A DNA stretch of 41,260 nt from an uncultured Coriobacteriaceae bacterium. GTDB taxonomy: Bacteria > Actinomycetota > Coriobacteriia > Coriobacteriales > Atopobiaceae. The translations under genes and the position numbers were made by a program. This document shows, in pieces, positions 16,528 through 24,407 of this stretch. How positions within the stretch are numbered: position 1 is the stretch's first letter; every line of letters starts with the position of its first letter. The stretch spans positions 1-41,260 of the forward strand of contig CADALE010000020.1 in assembly GCA_902788705.1 (NCBI GenBank), in the 5' to 3' direction. Under the pieces are notes generated by a model. That model made no database searches, had not been told where the DNA came from, and saw only the letters and a program-made list of their open reading frames with translations.

Positions 16528-17853
16528 ATGCGCATGTACGACATCATCGAGCACAAGCGTGACGGCCACGAGCTGACACCCGAGGAGCTCAACTACTTCG
16601 TGTCGCGCTACGTAGACGGCACCATCCCCGAATACCAAGCCTCGGCGCTGGCCATGGCCATCTTCCTGAAGGGCATGACCGCACGTGAGACCGGGTGGCT
16701 CACCTGGGAAATGGCCTGCTCGGGAGAGATGATGGACCTCTCCAGCCTTCCCGGCATCAAGGTGGACAAGCACTCGACGGGCGGCGTGGGCGACAAGACC
16801 ACGCTTGCCGTGGTGCCCATCGTGGCCTCGTGCGGCATCCCCGTGGCCAAGATGAGCGGCCGCGGCCTGGGGCACACGGGCGGTACGCTGGACAAGCTTG
16901 AGTCCATCCCCGGCATGAGCGTCTCCATCGATAGGGAGCGCTTCCTGCAGATTGTGCGCGAGGTGGGCTGCGCAGTGGTGGGCCAGACGGGAAACCTGGT
17001 CCCTGCCGACAAGAAGCTGTACGCGCTGCGCGACGTCACGGCAACTGTGGACAGTATCCCGCTCATCGCCTCCAGCATCATGAGCAAGAAGATCGCCGCC
17101 GGCTGCGACGCCATCGTCCTGGACGTGAAGTGCGGCAGCGGCGCCTTCATGAAGACGGCCGACCAGGCCACCAAGCTTGCCGAGGCCATGGTGGCCATCG
17201 GCGAGGAGGTGGGCCGCACCACGGTGGCCCTCATCACCGACATGGACCGGCCGCTGGGCAACAAGGTGGGCAACTCCCTCGAGGTGATGGAGGCCTGCCA
17301 GGTGCTGCAGGGCACCGCTCCCGCCGACATCTCGGACACCTGCCTCGAGCTGGCGGCCAACATGCTGCAGCTGGCAGGCAGGGGCTCGCTTGCAGAATGC
17401 CGCGAGCTGGCGCGCGCCCAGGTTGCAAGCGGGGCCGCCTTCGAGCGCCTCTGCCGCATGGTCGAGGCGCAGGGTGGCGACTCGCGCGTGCTGCGCGACT
17501 TCTCGCGCTTCCCGCAGGCTCCCTGCAAGCGTGAGGTGCGCGCCCCGCGCGACGGCTTCGTGTTCTCGATGCAGACCGAGCAGGTGGGCATCGCCTCGGC
17601 GGCCCTTGGCGCCGGTCGCGAGACCATCGACGCCACCATCGACTACACGGCCGGCATCGACCTGGCGCGCAAGACGGGCGACCCCGTGCACAAGGGTGAC
17701 GTGCTGGCCACGCTGTACTCGTCCAACAAGGACCGCCTTGACGACGGCGAGCACCTGCTGCTGGAGGCCTACGACATTCAGGACGAGCAGCCCCTACCCG
17801 TGCCGCACTTCTTTGCCCGCGTGACAGCTGCGGGCGTGGAGCCGCTGGCCTAG
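16528..17853 (+). CDS. pdp: Pyrimidine-nucleoside phosphorylase
   Basis: 441 aa, homodimeric phosphorylase of the DeoA/Pdp family releasing uracil or thymine and pentose-1-phosphate. It has the N-terminal helical domain, the phosphate-binding KVDKHSTGGVGDKTTLAV (about residues 80-97), the family signature SGRGLGHTGGTLDKLES (about 112-128), and a C-terminal lipoyl-like domain. A Lys in the dimer-metal motif and the bacterial Firmicute-like length fit Pdp (broad specificity) over strict DeoA, but the two are hard to separate by eye. Its pentose-1-phosphate goes to DeoB. Confidence 0.94.
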   Translation: MRMYDIIEHKRDGHELTPEELNYFVSRYVDGTIPEYQASALAMAIFLKGMTARETGWLTWEMACSGEMMDLSSLPGIKVDKHSTGGVGDKTTLAVVPIVASCGIPVAKMSGRGLGHTGGTLDKLESIPGMSVSIDRERFLQIVREVGCAVVGQTGNLVPADKKLYALRDVTATVDSIPLIASSIMSKKIAAGCDAIVLDVKCGSGAFMKTADQATKLAEAMVAIGEEVGRTTVALITDMDRPLGNKVGNSLEVMEACQVLQGTAPADISDTCLELAANMLQLAGRGSLAECRELARAQVASGAAFERLCRMVEAQGGDSRVLRDFSRFPQAPCKREVRAPRDGFVFSMQTEQVGIASAALGAGRETIDATIDYTAGIDLARKTGDPVHKGDVLATLYSSNKDRLDDGEHLLLEAYDIQDEQPLPVPHFFARVTAAGVEPLA

Positions 17854-17875
17854 CGGGCAGCAGAAAGGACGTGCC

Positions 17876-18865
17876 ATGGGCCCTGTGAAGGTGTTCGACC
17901 TGCATTGCGATACCATCGACGCGCTCTCCATGCGCGACGTGCCTCCCTACTCCGCGCTCGGGCTGGGCGCCGAGCAGGACCTGGTCAGCAACACCCTGCA
18001 GCTGGCGCTCGACCGCATGCGCCAGGCGGGGTCATGGGTGCAGTGCTTCGCCGTCTGGGTGCCCGACGACCTCTCGGCGTTCCCCGGCGGCCCGCTGTCG
18101 TTCTACCGACATGCACGCGACTACTTCAAGGCGCAGATGGCTCGGCACGCCGGCCTGGTCACGCAGGTGCGCGACGCGCGCGACGTCGACGGCGTGCTGG
18201 CCGAGGGACGCATTGCCGCGATACTCACGGTGGAGAACGGCTCGCCCATAGGAAACGACCTGGGCGTGGTTGACGAGTGGGAGGCCGACGGGGTGAAGAT
18301 GGTTACCCTCACCTGGAACGGCCCCAACACCATAGCCAGCGGTCACGACACCACGCAGGGGCTCTCGTCCTTTGGCCGCCAGGTGGTGCGCGCCCTGGAG
18401 GACCGCAGGATGGTGGTGGATGTGTCGCACCTCAACGACGTGGGGTTCTGGGACCTCATGAAGGTGGTGCGCAGGCCCATCGCCGCATCGCACTCCAACC
18501 TGCGCGCAGTCTGCAGCCACCGGCGCAACCTCACCGACGACCAGTTCCGCGCCATCATGGACACAGGCGGCATCGTGGGGCTCAACTACTACTGCGACTT
18601 CCTGAAGGATGGCGCCCCAAGGCCCGACGAGGTGAGCTTCGACGACCTGTCCGCGCATCTCGAGCGCTTCCTAGACCTTGGGGGCGAGGACTTCGTTGCC
18701 CTGGGCAGCGACTTCGACGGGTCAACCACGCCGGCCTGGCTGGCCTCGTGCGACGATTTGCCCGCCCTCTTCGAGAGGGTTGCCGCGCGCTTCGGCCAGG
18801 ACCTTGCCCAGAAGCTCTTCTTTGACAACGCACGGGCATTCTTCGTGCGCAACGAGACGGCCTAG
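17876..18865 (+). CDS. Membrane-dipeptidase-like peptidase, family M19
   Basis: 329 aa zinc dipeptidase. Metal ligands seen: HxD in DLHCDTID near the N-terminus, Glu in LTVENGSPI (about residue 122), His in VDVSHLND and ASHSN, and Asp in ALGSDFDG. No signal peptide, so it is cytosolic, as in many bacterial M19 enzymes; it may act on dipeptides or D-amino-acid-containing dipeptides. It starts 22 nt after pdp with AGAAAGGA. Its stop overlaps the stop of convergent hslO (shared CTAG at 18862-18865). A direct role in nucleoside use is not apparent. Confidence 0.9.
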   Translation: MGPVKVFDLHCDTIDALSMRDVPPYSALGLGAEQDLVSNTLQLALDRMRQAGSWVQCFAVWVPDDLSAFPGGPLSFYRHARDYFKAQMARHAGLVTQVRDARDVDGVLAEGRIAAILTVENGSPIGNDLGVVDEWEADGVKMVTLTWNGPNTIASGHDTTQGLSSFGRQVVRALEDRRMVVDVSHLNDVGFWDLMKVVRRPIAASHSNLRAVCSHRRNLTDDQFRAIMDTGGIVGLNYYCDFLKDGAPRPDEVSFDDLSAHLERFLDLGGEDFVALGSDFDGSTTPAWLASCDDLPALFERVAARFGQDLAQKLFFDNARAFFVRNETA

Positions 18866-19785
18866 ACCACCGGCGAGTCCTCCAGCAGCGCCCGCAGCTC
18901 ATCAGGCGAGAGGTAGTGCGTGGTGCCGCAGAAGTGGCAGTGCACTTCGGCCGTCTCGCCCTTCGCCACCATGTCCTCCAGCTCGGTGCGACCGAGGGCC
19001 AGCGTCGCTCGTGTGGCGCGCTCCTTGTTGCAGCCACAGTAGAACTCGACCGGCGACACCTCCAGCTCCTCGTAGTCAAGGCCTGCCAGCACGAGGCGCA
19101 GCACGTCGCTTGGCCCCATGCCGCGCTCAAGGAGGGCCGTCACCGACGTGACGTCACGCAGGTTACGCTCCAGCTCGTCTATCAGGAAGTACTCGTGGTC
19201 GGGCATCAGCTGCACGATGAAGCCCCCTGCCTGCAGCACGTGCGCATCGGGCGCCACCAGCACACCCACGCCCACCGAGGTGGGCACCTGGTCAGACAGC
19301 GTGAAGTAGGCAGCTAGGTCGTCGCCCACCTCGCCACTCACCAGCTCGGTCTGGCTGGTATAGGGCGCCATCCCAGGCAGGTCGCGCACCACGGTGAGCG
19401 TGCCCCTCCCCACGCCACCGCCCACGTCAAGCTTGCCGAGGCCGTTTGGGGGCAGCCACACGTTTGGGTGGTTGGCAAACCCCTTCACCTGCCCTTTGTT
19501 GTTGGCCGTCACCGTGAGGCCGCCAATGGGCCCGTCACCGTGCATCTCGAGCGTGATCAGCTCGTCATCGCCCTTGTTCATGGCGCCCATCATGAGGCCA
19601 GCCATCATCAGGCGGCCCAGCGCCGCCGTCACCAGCGGGCTCGAGCCATGGTTGCGGCGCGCGGTCTCCACCGTGGAGCGGGCAGTCACGGCGATGGCAC
19701 GGATCATGCCGTCGGCCGCCGTGCCACGAACCATGTGGTCGCCCAGCCTCAGCTGGGCCTCCGTGAAGTCTATGACGTCGCCCAT
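18862..19785 (-). CDS. hslO: Redox-regulated chaperone Hsp33
   Basis: 307 aa. Holdase chaperone activated by oxidation and unfolding. The N-terminal substrate-binding domain includes RGTAADGMIRAIAVTARSTV and GPIGGLTVTANNKGQVKG. The C-terminal zinc-binding redox switch has the four cysteines as FYCGCNKE and VHCHFCGTTHYLS (C-x-C and C-x-x-C). The start at ATG 19785 (MGDVIDFTEA) is chosen by homology; an upstream in-frame start overlaps the divergent gene's promoter and is unlikely. Convergent with the M19 peptidase. Confidence 0.94.
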   Translation of the reverse strand: MGDVIDFTEAQLRLGDHMVRGTAADGMIRAIAVTARSTVETARRNHGSSPLVTAALGRLMMAGLMMGAMNKGDDELITLEMHGDGPIGGLTVTANNKGQVKGFANHPNVWLPPNGLGKLDVGGGVGRGTLTVVRDLPGMAPYTSQTELVSGEVGDDLAAYFTLSDQVPTSVGVGVLVAPDAHVLQAGGFIVQLMPDHEYFLIDELERNLRDVTSVTALLERGMGPSDVLRLVLAGLDYEELEVSPVEFYCGCNKERATRATLALGRTELEDMVAKGETAEVHCHFCGTTHYLSPDELRALLEDSPVV

Positions 19786-19886
19786 CAGGCACCATCCCCT
19801 CGCAGCTACAACCGTCACGGCCCACGATGATAGCGCATGTGGGACAATGGCACGGACGTCCCATGGCGTGCGAAGGGAGGCGCGCA

Positions 19887-20492
19887 ATGTGCCACAGGGT
19901 CACTCCCCTGCTCATCTCCGAGCTTGACGAGGCGCTTGACGCGCTGCACGAGACCGGCCGTGCGCGCGTTCCCCGGCGCGACCCCAACGCCGTCGTGCCT
20001 GACGCCTACCCGGGTAAACAGCTGCCCCTCTTTCTACCCGACGGCCAGGGCGGACTCGTGACGGCCACCCTCACCTGGGGATTCCTCTCGCCACAGGGCC
20101 CATCGGCCAAGCTTGTGTTCAACACCAGGCTTGACACGGCGCTGTCGCAGGCACGGTCGGGAAGGGGCCTTTGGTCGCAGGCCATCCTCTCGGGAAGGTG
20201 CCTCGTGCCCGTGCGGGCCTTCTTCGAGTCGTATACCCGCTCACCCGAGCGGCGCCGCTCTGAGGTGCGCTTTACCTACCCTGGCCACCAGGTGTTCCTT
20301 CTTGCGGGGGTCTATCAGGATGACCGCTTCTCGGTGGTCACCACCGAGCCCAACGCCAGCGTGGCGCCCATCCACAGCCGAATGCCGCTTGTGCTGGGTC
20401 CCGGCGAGTCAGCTGCCTGGCTGGGCGGCGACTTCGGGCGCCTCGCCGATCGTGCGAGCATACGGCTAGACGCTGCGCTTGCAGGTGAGTAA
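19887..20492 (+). CDS. yedK: YedK/HMCES-family SOS response-associated peptidase (abasic-site shield)
   Basis: 201 aa, SRAP domain. In this family the N-terminal Met is removed and Cys2 forms a DNA-protein crosslink with abasic sites in single-stranded DNA. Here the start is MCHR instead of the usual MCGR, keeping the essential Cys2. Other signatures are WGFLSP, the VFNTRLDTA segment (N-x-R-x-E-T-like, with Asp for Glu), RCLVPVRAFFES (catalytic Glu) and IHSRMPLVL (His of H-x-R-M-P). ATG 19887 follows AAGGGAGG. It diverges from hslO. Confidence 0.88.
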   Translation: MCHRVTPLLISELDEALDALHETGRARVPRRDPNAVVPDAYPGKQLPLFLPDGQGGLVTATLTWGFLSPQGPSAKLVFNTRLDTALSQARSGRGLWSQAILSGRCLVPVRAFFESYTRSPERRRSEVRFTYPGHQVFLLAGVYQDDRFSVVTTEPNASVAPIHSRMPLVLGPGESAAWLGGDFGRLADRASIRLDAALAGE

Positions 20493-20501
20493 GCCAGAGA
20501 G

Positions 20502-20526
20502 GCGATGGCGCGCCTCGCGCCGTCGC
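20502..20526. terminator. Bidirectional hairpin between convergent genes
   Basis: 10-bp stem GCGATGGCGC / GCGCCGTCGC with a 5-nt loop, between the yedK stop and the 3' end of the minus-strand small gene. The lack of a U-tract on either side leaves it as a weak intrinsic terminator. Confidence 0.45.
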
Positions 20527-20558
20527 AACAACTCGCGGCGGTAATCCCTAGTCTGTCC

Positions 20559-20846
20559 CTACTCGCCCGTCAGCTCGCCGCGCACCACCTGGCGCCAGGC
20601 CTCCTCGCTGGCTGCGATGCGCTCGGGGTCGCCACTGGCGCGCGCGGCTCGAAAGGCGTTCATCGCGCGGAAGAAATCGGACTCGAGGACGCCCTCGAGG
20701 TCATCCTCCTCCGGCGCGGTCTCGGGAGCCTCAGGGACCTCAGGAACCTCTGCCTCCGCGCTTTCGTCGCCGAAGGCCGTGGGCAGCCCCTGCGCCGCCA
20801 GGCCTTCCTTCAGCTGCTCGATCAGCTGGGCGTCAAGCTCGTCCAT
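20559..20846 (-). CDS. Small acidic protein of unknown function
   Basis: 95 aa. Starts MDELDAQLIEQLKEGLAAQG, then has a Glu/Pro-rich low-complexity middle (about residues 28-47) and a helical C-terminal half (DFFRAMNAFRAARASGDPER). No catalytic motif or membrane segment. It starts 8 nt after the upstream small gene, so the two are co-transcribed. The family is not recognised. High-GC codon usage matches the neighbours, supporting a real gene. Confidence 0.65.
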   Translation of the reverse strand: MDELDAQLIEQLKEGLAAQGLPTAFGDESAEAEVPEVPEAPETAPEEDDLEGVLESDFFRAMNAFRAARASGDPERIAASEEAWRQVVRGELTGE

Positions 20847-20854
20847 CGCAGCCC

Positions 20855-21103
20855 CTACACCCCCATCACGCACGAGCCGGTGCTCGGGCGGTCGCGGTCG
20901 CTCTTTATGTAGGTGGTGGCCGCCCCTCGGCGGTTGCACTCGGCAAGCTCCAGCTCGCCGTCGATGTAGGGCTGGTACATCTCGTCCACGCCGCTTGACA
21001 TGCCCGACACGCCGTCGCAGTCGTCGCCCCACGAGAGCGCCTCCTGCACGATGCGCATCCGCTCCTCGCGCGTCGTGTCCTTGATGAGCACCTTCCTTGC
21101 CAT
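20855..21103 (-). CDS. Small conserved protein (DTTREE motif)
   Basis: 82 aa. Begins MARKVLIKDTTREERMRIVQ, followed by a Cys-containing DDCDGVSG and then DEMYQPYIDGELELAECNRR. Similar short proteins occur in anaerobic Firmicutes and Actinobacteria and are sometimes labelled purine-biosynthesis-related without evidence, so I give no function. It has a good ribosome site, GGAGGGG. The C-terminal tail after the conserved part is species-specific. First gene of a two-gene unit. Confidence 0.7.
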   Translation of the reverse strand: MARKVLIKDTTREERMRIVQEALSWGDDCDGVSGMSSGVDEMYQPYIDGELELAECNRRGAATTYIKSDRDRPSTGSCVMGV

Positions 21104-21257
21104 GCGCCCCTCCATCCCTCGAAGCCAACCGCATAAGCATAGAGGTTTTTCCGATTGATGGGCTTCACGCGATGGAAGCGCCCGCGCATGCGACAGGCAG
21201 CGCGGGTAGGGTTGCGGCCTCACGACCCGGCTGGGCCTCGTGTCAAGGTACCGCGCC

Positions 21258-22070
21258 CTAGCGCACCTGCAGCACAAGGTAGCGGTTGAGGTTTCCCGTC
21301 GCGCCGTCGGCTGAGAAGCGCGCCACCTCACAGGCGCGGTCGCCCACTGCCAGAAGAAGATCGGCCACCTCGTCCTCCGAGAAATCGTGGCAGTAGCGCC
21401 ACACGTCGGTGCAATCCTGCCATCCCAGCAGGTAGTCGCCCTGGCCAAAGCCCTCGATGCCCAGCTGGGCACAGGCGCTTGCCGTGGTGGCACGCGCCTT
21501 GGACAGCAGGCGCGCACTGTTGGAGAGCTGCCACAGCGACAGGGCCACGTAACCTCCCGGCCTCGTTGCGCGCACCAGCGCCTCCAGCACGCGGACACGA
21601 TGCTCGGGCAGGGCCAGGTGATGCATGAAGCCGAAGCACACCGACAGGTCGCAGGACTCCACCCCAAGGCGCGACGCGAGGTCATGTCCTGCGAAGAGCT
21701 CCTCTGCGATGTCCAGATGCCGATAGCGCACCTGCACGAGGCTGCCCTCCACGCTCCCCTCTTCCACCAGGGCGTCGCAGTCGTCAAGCGCATGCGCAAC
21801 GACCAGCGGCTGGCGGACATCCGGAACGGCGCCTTGCAGCTGCTCCTGCATCCGCTCGGCGCAATAGCGCTCGAACCGCAGGTTGCCGCAGGCAAGGTCC
21901 AACAGGTGGTACGAATCCTGGCGCGCCTGCAAATTCGCAGACAGGGCAATGTCCAGCACCGTATCCCAGCCCGGCCACGGCGCCTGGCGCGTCTGCGAAA
22001 ACGACGGGCTCACCTGCTCGTAAAAGAGCCACGTCAGCCGCGACAGCTTGCGTGCCGTCGTCTCGTCCAC
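21258..22070 (-). CDS. SAM-dependent methyltransferase related to tRNA methyltransferase Trm9/ALKBH8
   Basis: 270 aa, class I methyltransferase. The N-terminus FYEQVSPSFSQTRQAPWP (residues 16-33) matches the Trm9/ALKBH8 entry motif Y-(N/D)-E-I-A-x-x-F-S-x-T-R-x-x-P-W-P. SAM motif I is LLDLACGN (56-63). CFGFMHHLALPEHRVRVLEAL corresponds to the Trm9 'HH...R' segment, and RPGGYVALSLWQ to its motif after the acceptor strand. In eukaryotes Trm9 methylates the carboxymethyl group that Elongator (Elp3) places on wobble uridine. Here the divergent neighbour is an Elp3, so the same reaction order is inferred. GTG 22070 is chosen because GGGAGG lies 8 nt upstream; the open frame beyond it runs through short repeats. 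Confidence 0.8.
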   Translation of the reverse strand: MDETTARKLSRLTWLFYEQVSPSFSQTRQAPWPGWDTVLDIALSANLQARQDSYHLLDLACGNLRFERYCAERMQEQLQGAVPDVRQPLVVAHALDDCDALVEEGSVEGSLVQVRYRHLDIAEELFAGHDLASRLGVESCDLSVCFGFMHHLALPEHRVRVLEALVRATRPGGYVALSLWQLSNSARLLSKARATTASACAQLGIEGFGQGDYLLGWQDCTDVWRYCHDFSEDEVADLLLAVGDRACEVARFSADGATGNLNRYLVLQVR

Positions 22071-22098
22071 CTGCGCCTCCCTCCCAACCGTTCCGTTA

Positions 22099-22178
22099 GG
22101 GATACTCCCTTTTGGTATCGTCCCAAAGGGGATACTCCCTTTTGGTACCCTGCCCTTCGGCATCGGCCTCGATGGTAC
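22099..22178. repeat. Degenerate 15-bp tandem repeats in the shared promoter region
   Basis: About five 15-bp units such as ATACTCCCTTTTGGT. The 19-mer GGGATACTCCCTTTTGGTA occurs exactly twice, 30 bp apart (22099-22117 and 22129-22147). Later units (CCCTTCGGC, CGATGGT) are decayed. They lie between the divergent starts of the methyltransferase and elp3, so they could affect both promoters. Confidence 0.75.
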
Positions 22179-22212
22179 CTCAGGGGCCACGGCGCCGCTA
22201 TACTTAGGCGCT

Positions 22213-24126
22213 ATGGAAGATGCCCTGCTCGAGATAGTCGCTGCCATCAAGGCCCACAGCCAGACGATTGACGCCGTTTGGCTGGACAAGCTTGTGCGCA
22301 GGCACAACCGCGCAACCCACGATGCACAGCGTACGGTAGCCAAGCGTCGGCTACTACCCTTCTACCTCGACGTGCGGCAGAACGACCCCGACCGGTGGCA
22401 GTCGTGGGACATCGACCCTGATACCGAGGCCCAACTGCTGCGTCTGCTTAAGATGAAGCCACGTCGCACCGCATCCGGTGTGGCCACCATCACCGTGATC
22501 ACGAAGCCTTGGCCCTGCTCAAGTGACTGCCTCTACTGCCCAAACGATGTGCGCATGCCCAAGAGCTACCTATCCAGCGAGCCTGCCTGCCAACGGGCCG
22601 AGCATAACTTCTTTGATCCGTATCTGCAGGTGAAGTCGCGCCTGCGCGCCCTCGAGCAGATGGGGCACGTGACCGACAAGGTCGAGCTCATCGTGCTGGG
22701 CGGCACGTGGAGCGACTATCCCGAGGCCTATCAGCGCTGGTTCGTGCGCGAGCTGTTTCGCGCCGTAAGCGACGACGAGCCCTATGACGGTGGTCCCGAA
22801 CGCATCGACGCATCGGGGGCGATCGCACCCTCCCCGCGGCAGGCCACGCCGGGCGGCCCCACCTGCCTGCAGATGGGGCCCCACGACACGGTGGCCCAGC
22901 GCACGGCATGCTACGACGCCTGCGGCATACCCTCCAGCCCCGAGGCCCTGGCGGCAGCCGCCAAGGCACGGCAGCGCGAGGTGAACGCCGGCACCCTCTC
23001 CTATAGCCAAGCCACGCGACAGCTGATGCGCACGGCGTCCTGGCAGCAGGCCTCGGAGGGGCAGGTTGCCACGTGGGACGAGGTCGAGGCCTGGCACCAC
23101 GCCAACGAGACGTCCCGCCGTCGCGTGGTGGGGTTGGTCATCGAGACCCGCCCCGACCTCGTGACGCCCGACTCGGCGCGCACCATGCGTCGGCTTGGGT
23201 GCACCAAGGTACAGATGGGCATCCAAAGCCTTGACGACGCCGTGCTAGCTGCGAACGAGCGGCTGGTCTCCCGCCAGCGCATTGCCCAGGCGTTTGCCGT
23301 GCTGCGCGCCTTTGGCTTCAAGGTGCACGTGCACTTCATGGTAAACCTGCTGGGCTCCACGCCCGAGGCCGACAAGACCGACTACCTGCAGCTGGTAACC
23401 AACCCACACTTCTGCCCCGACGAGGTGAAGCTCTATCCCTGCGTGCTGGTGGAAAGCTCGCGCCTGATGCGCGCCTACGGCCAGGGGCTGTGGCGCCCCT
23501 ACGAGGAGGACGAGCTGGTGGACGTGCTGGTGTGCGACACGCTGGCCACGCCCGCCTACACGCGCATCTCGCGCATGATCCGCGACATCTCGGCCTGCGA
23601 CATCGTTGCCGGCAACAAGAAGACCAACCTGCGCCAGATGGTGGAGGCTCGCCTAGCCAAGCGCATGGGCGAGGTGCGCGAGATTCGTCTGCGCGAGATT
23701 GCCGGGCAGGACGTGCGCCGCGATGACCTTCGTCTTGAGTGCGTAAGCTACGACACCTGCGGCACTCGCGAGCACTTCCTGCAGTGGGTGACAGACGAGG
23801 GGCGCATCGCGGGCTTCTGCCGGCTGTCTCTGCCCGATCCGGACGCCCTGCAGGCATGCGTTGGCCAGCCCTGCCTGCCCACGGCGCCCCACACGGCCAT
23901 GATCCGCGAGGTGCACGTGTATGGCCGCGTGAGCGGCCTGGGAACCAGCGAGCAGGGGGCCGCACAGCATGCAGGCCTGGGGAGGTCGCTCGTGGAGGAG
24001 GCCTGCCGCCTTGCACGCGAGGCGGGCTATGGGCAGATGGCTGTGATCAGCTCGGTTGGCACGCGACCCTACTACCGCACGCTGGGCTTCGTTGACGCCG
24101 GCCTCTACCAGCTGCGCAACCTTTAG
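22213..24126 (+). CDS. elp3: Bacterial Elp3: tRNA wobble-uridine carboxymethyl transferase (radical SAM + GNAT)
   Basis: 637 aa. Elp3 uses SAM radical chemistry and acetyl-CoA to make 5-carboxymethyluridine at tRNA position 34. The radical-SAM cysteines are C102, C106 and C109 (PCSSDCLYC). Around them are family blocks SYLSSEPACQRA, FFDPYLQVKSRLRALEQMGH, VELIVLGGTWSDYPEAY and VIETRPDLVT. The C-terminal GNAT domain (about 480-637) has VHVYGRVSGLG and the acetyl-CoA loop QHAGLGRSLVEEAC. Compared with archaeal or Dehalococcoides Elp3 there is extra sequence of roughly 80-100 residues between GGTW and IETRPD. ATG 22213 starts MEDALLEIV. No elp1/2/4-6 genes, as usual in bacteria. Confidence 0.92.
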   Translation: MEDALLEIVAAIKAHSQTIDAVWLDKLVRRHNRATHDAQRTVAKRRLLPFYLDVRQNDPDRWQSWDIDPDTEAQLLRLLKMKPRRTASGVATITVITKPWPCSSDCLYCPNDVRMPKSYLSSEPACQRAEHNFFDPYLQVKSRLRALEQMGHVTDKVELIVLGGTWSDYPEAYQRWFVRELFRAVSDDEPYDGGPERIDASGAIAPSPRQATPGGPTCLQMGPHDTVAQRTACYDACGIPSSPEALAAAAKARQREVNAGTLSYSQATRQLMRTASWQQASEGQVATWDEVEAWHHANETSRRRVVGLVIETRPDLVTPDSARTMRRLGCTKVQMGIQSLDDAVLAANERLVSRQRIAQAFAVLRAFGFKVHVHFMVNLLGSTPEADKTDYLQLVTNPHFCPDEVKLYPCVLVESSRLMRAYGQGLWRPYEEDELVDVLVCDTLATPAYTRISRMIRDISACDIVAGNKKTNLRQMVEARLAKRMGEVREIRLREIAGQDVRRDDLRLECVSYDTCGTREHFLQWVTDEGRIAGFCRLSLPDPDALQACVGQPCLPTAPHTAMIREVHVYGRVSGLGTSEQGAAQHAGLGRSLVEEACRLAREAGYGQMAVISSVGTRPYYRTLGFVDAGLYQLRNL

Positions 24127-24162
24127 CGGGGGCGTCGCTGAGGAGCGCCGCGGCTTGCCCGT

Positions 24163-24358
24163 GATGACGGAAGCGATGCGCGCACGCCACACTCCCGACG
24201 CCAGGCGGACCCAGGATGTCGGAAGCGATGCACGCACGCCACACTCCCGACACGCAGCTGGCCCAGGATGTCGGAAGCGATGCGCGCACGCCACACTCCC
24301 GACACCCAGATCGCAAAAAGTGTCGGGAACGCGGCATGCACGCCACGCTCCCGACACC
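24163..24358. repeat. 52-bp palindromic tandem array A2 (four units)
   Basis: Units start at 24163, 24215, 24267 and 24319, exactly 52 bp apart. Left arms are GTCGGAA (GACGGAA in the first, GTCGGGA in the last) and right arms CTCCCGAC. The last unit pairs perfectly (GTCGGGA/TCCCGAC). Linkers such as GCCAGGCGGACCCAGGAT are nearly those of array A3. The array sits between convergent elp3 and the second transporter operon. Confidence 0.9.
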
Positions 24359-24407
24359 AAGCAATCCCAAAACGTCGCAATCCGCGCAACCGCGCGAAGG
24401 CGCCTGC

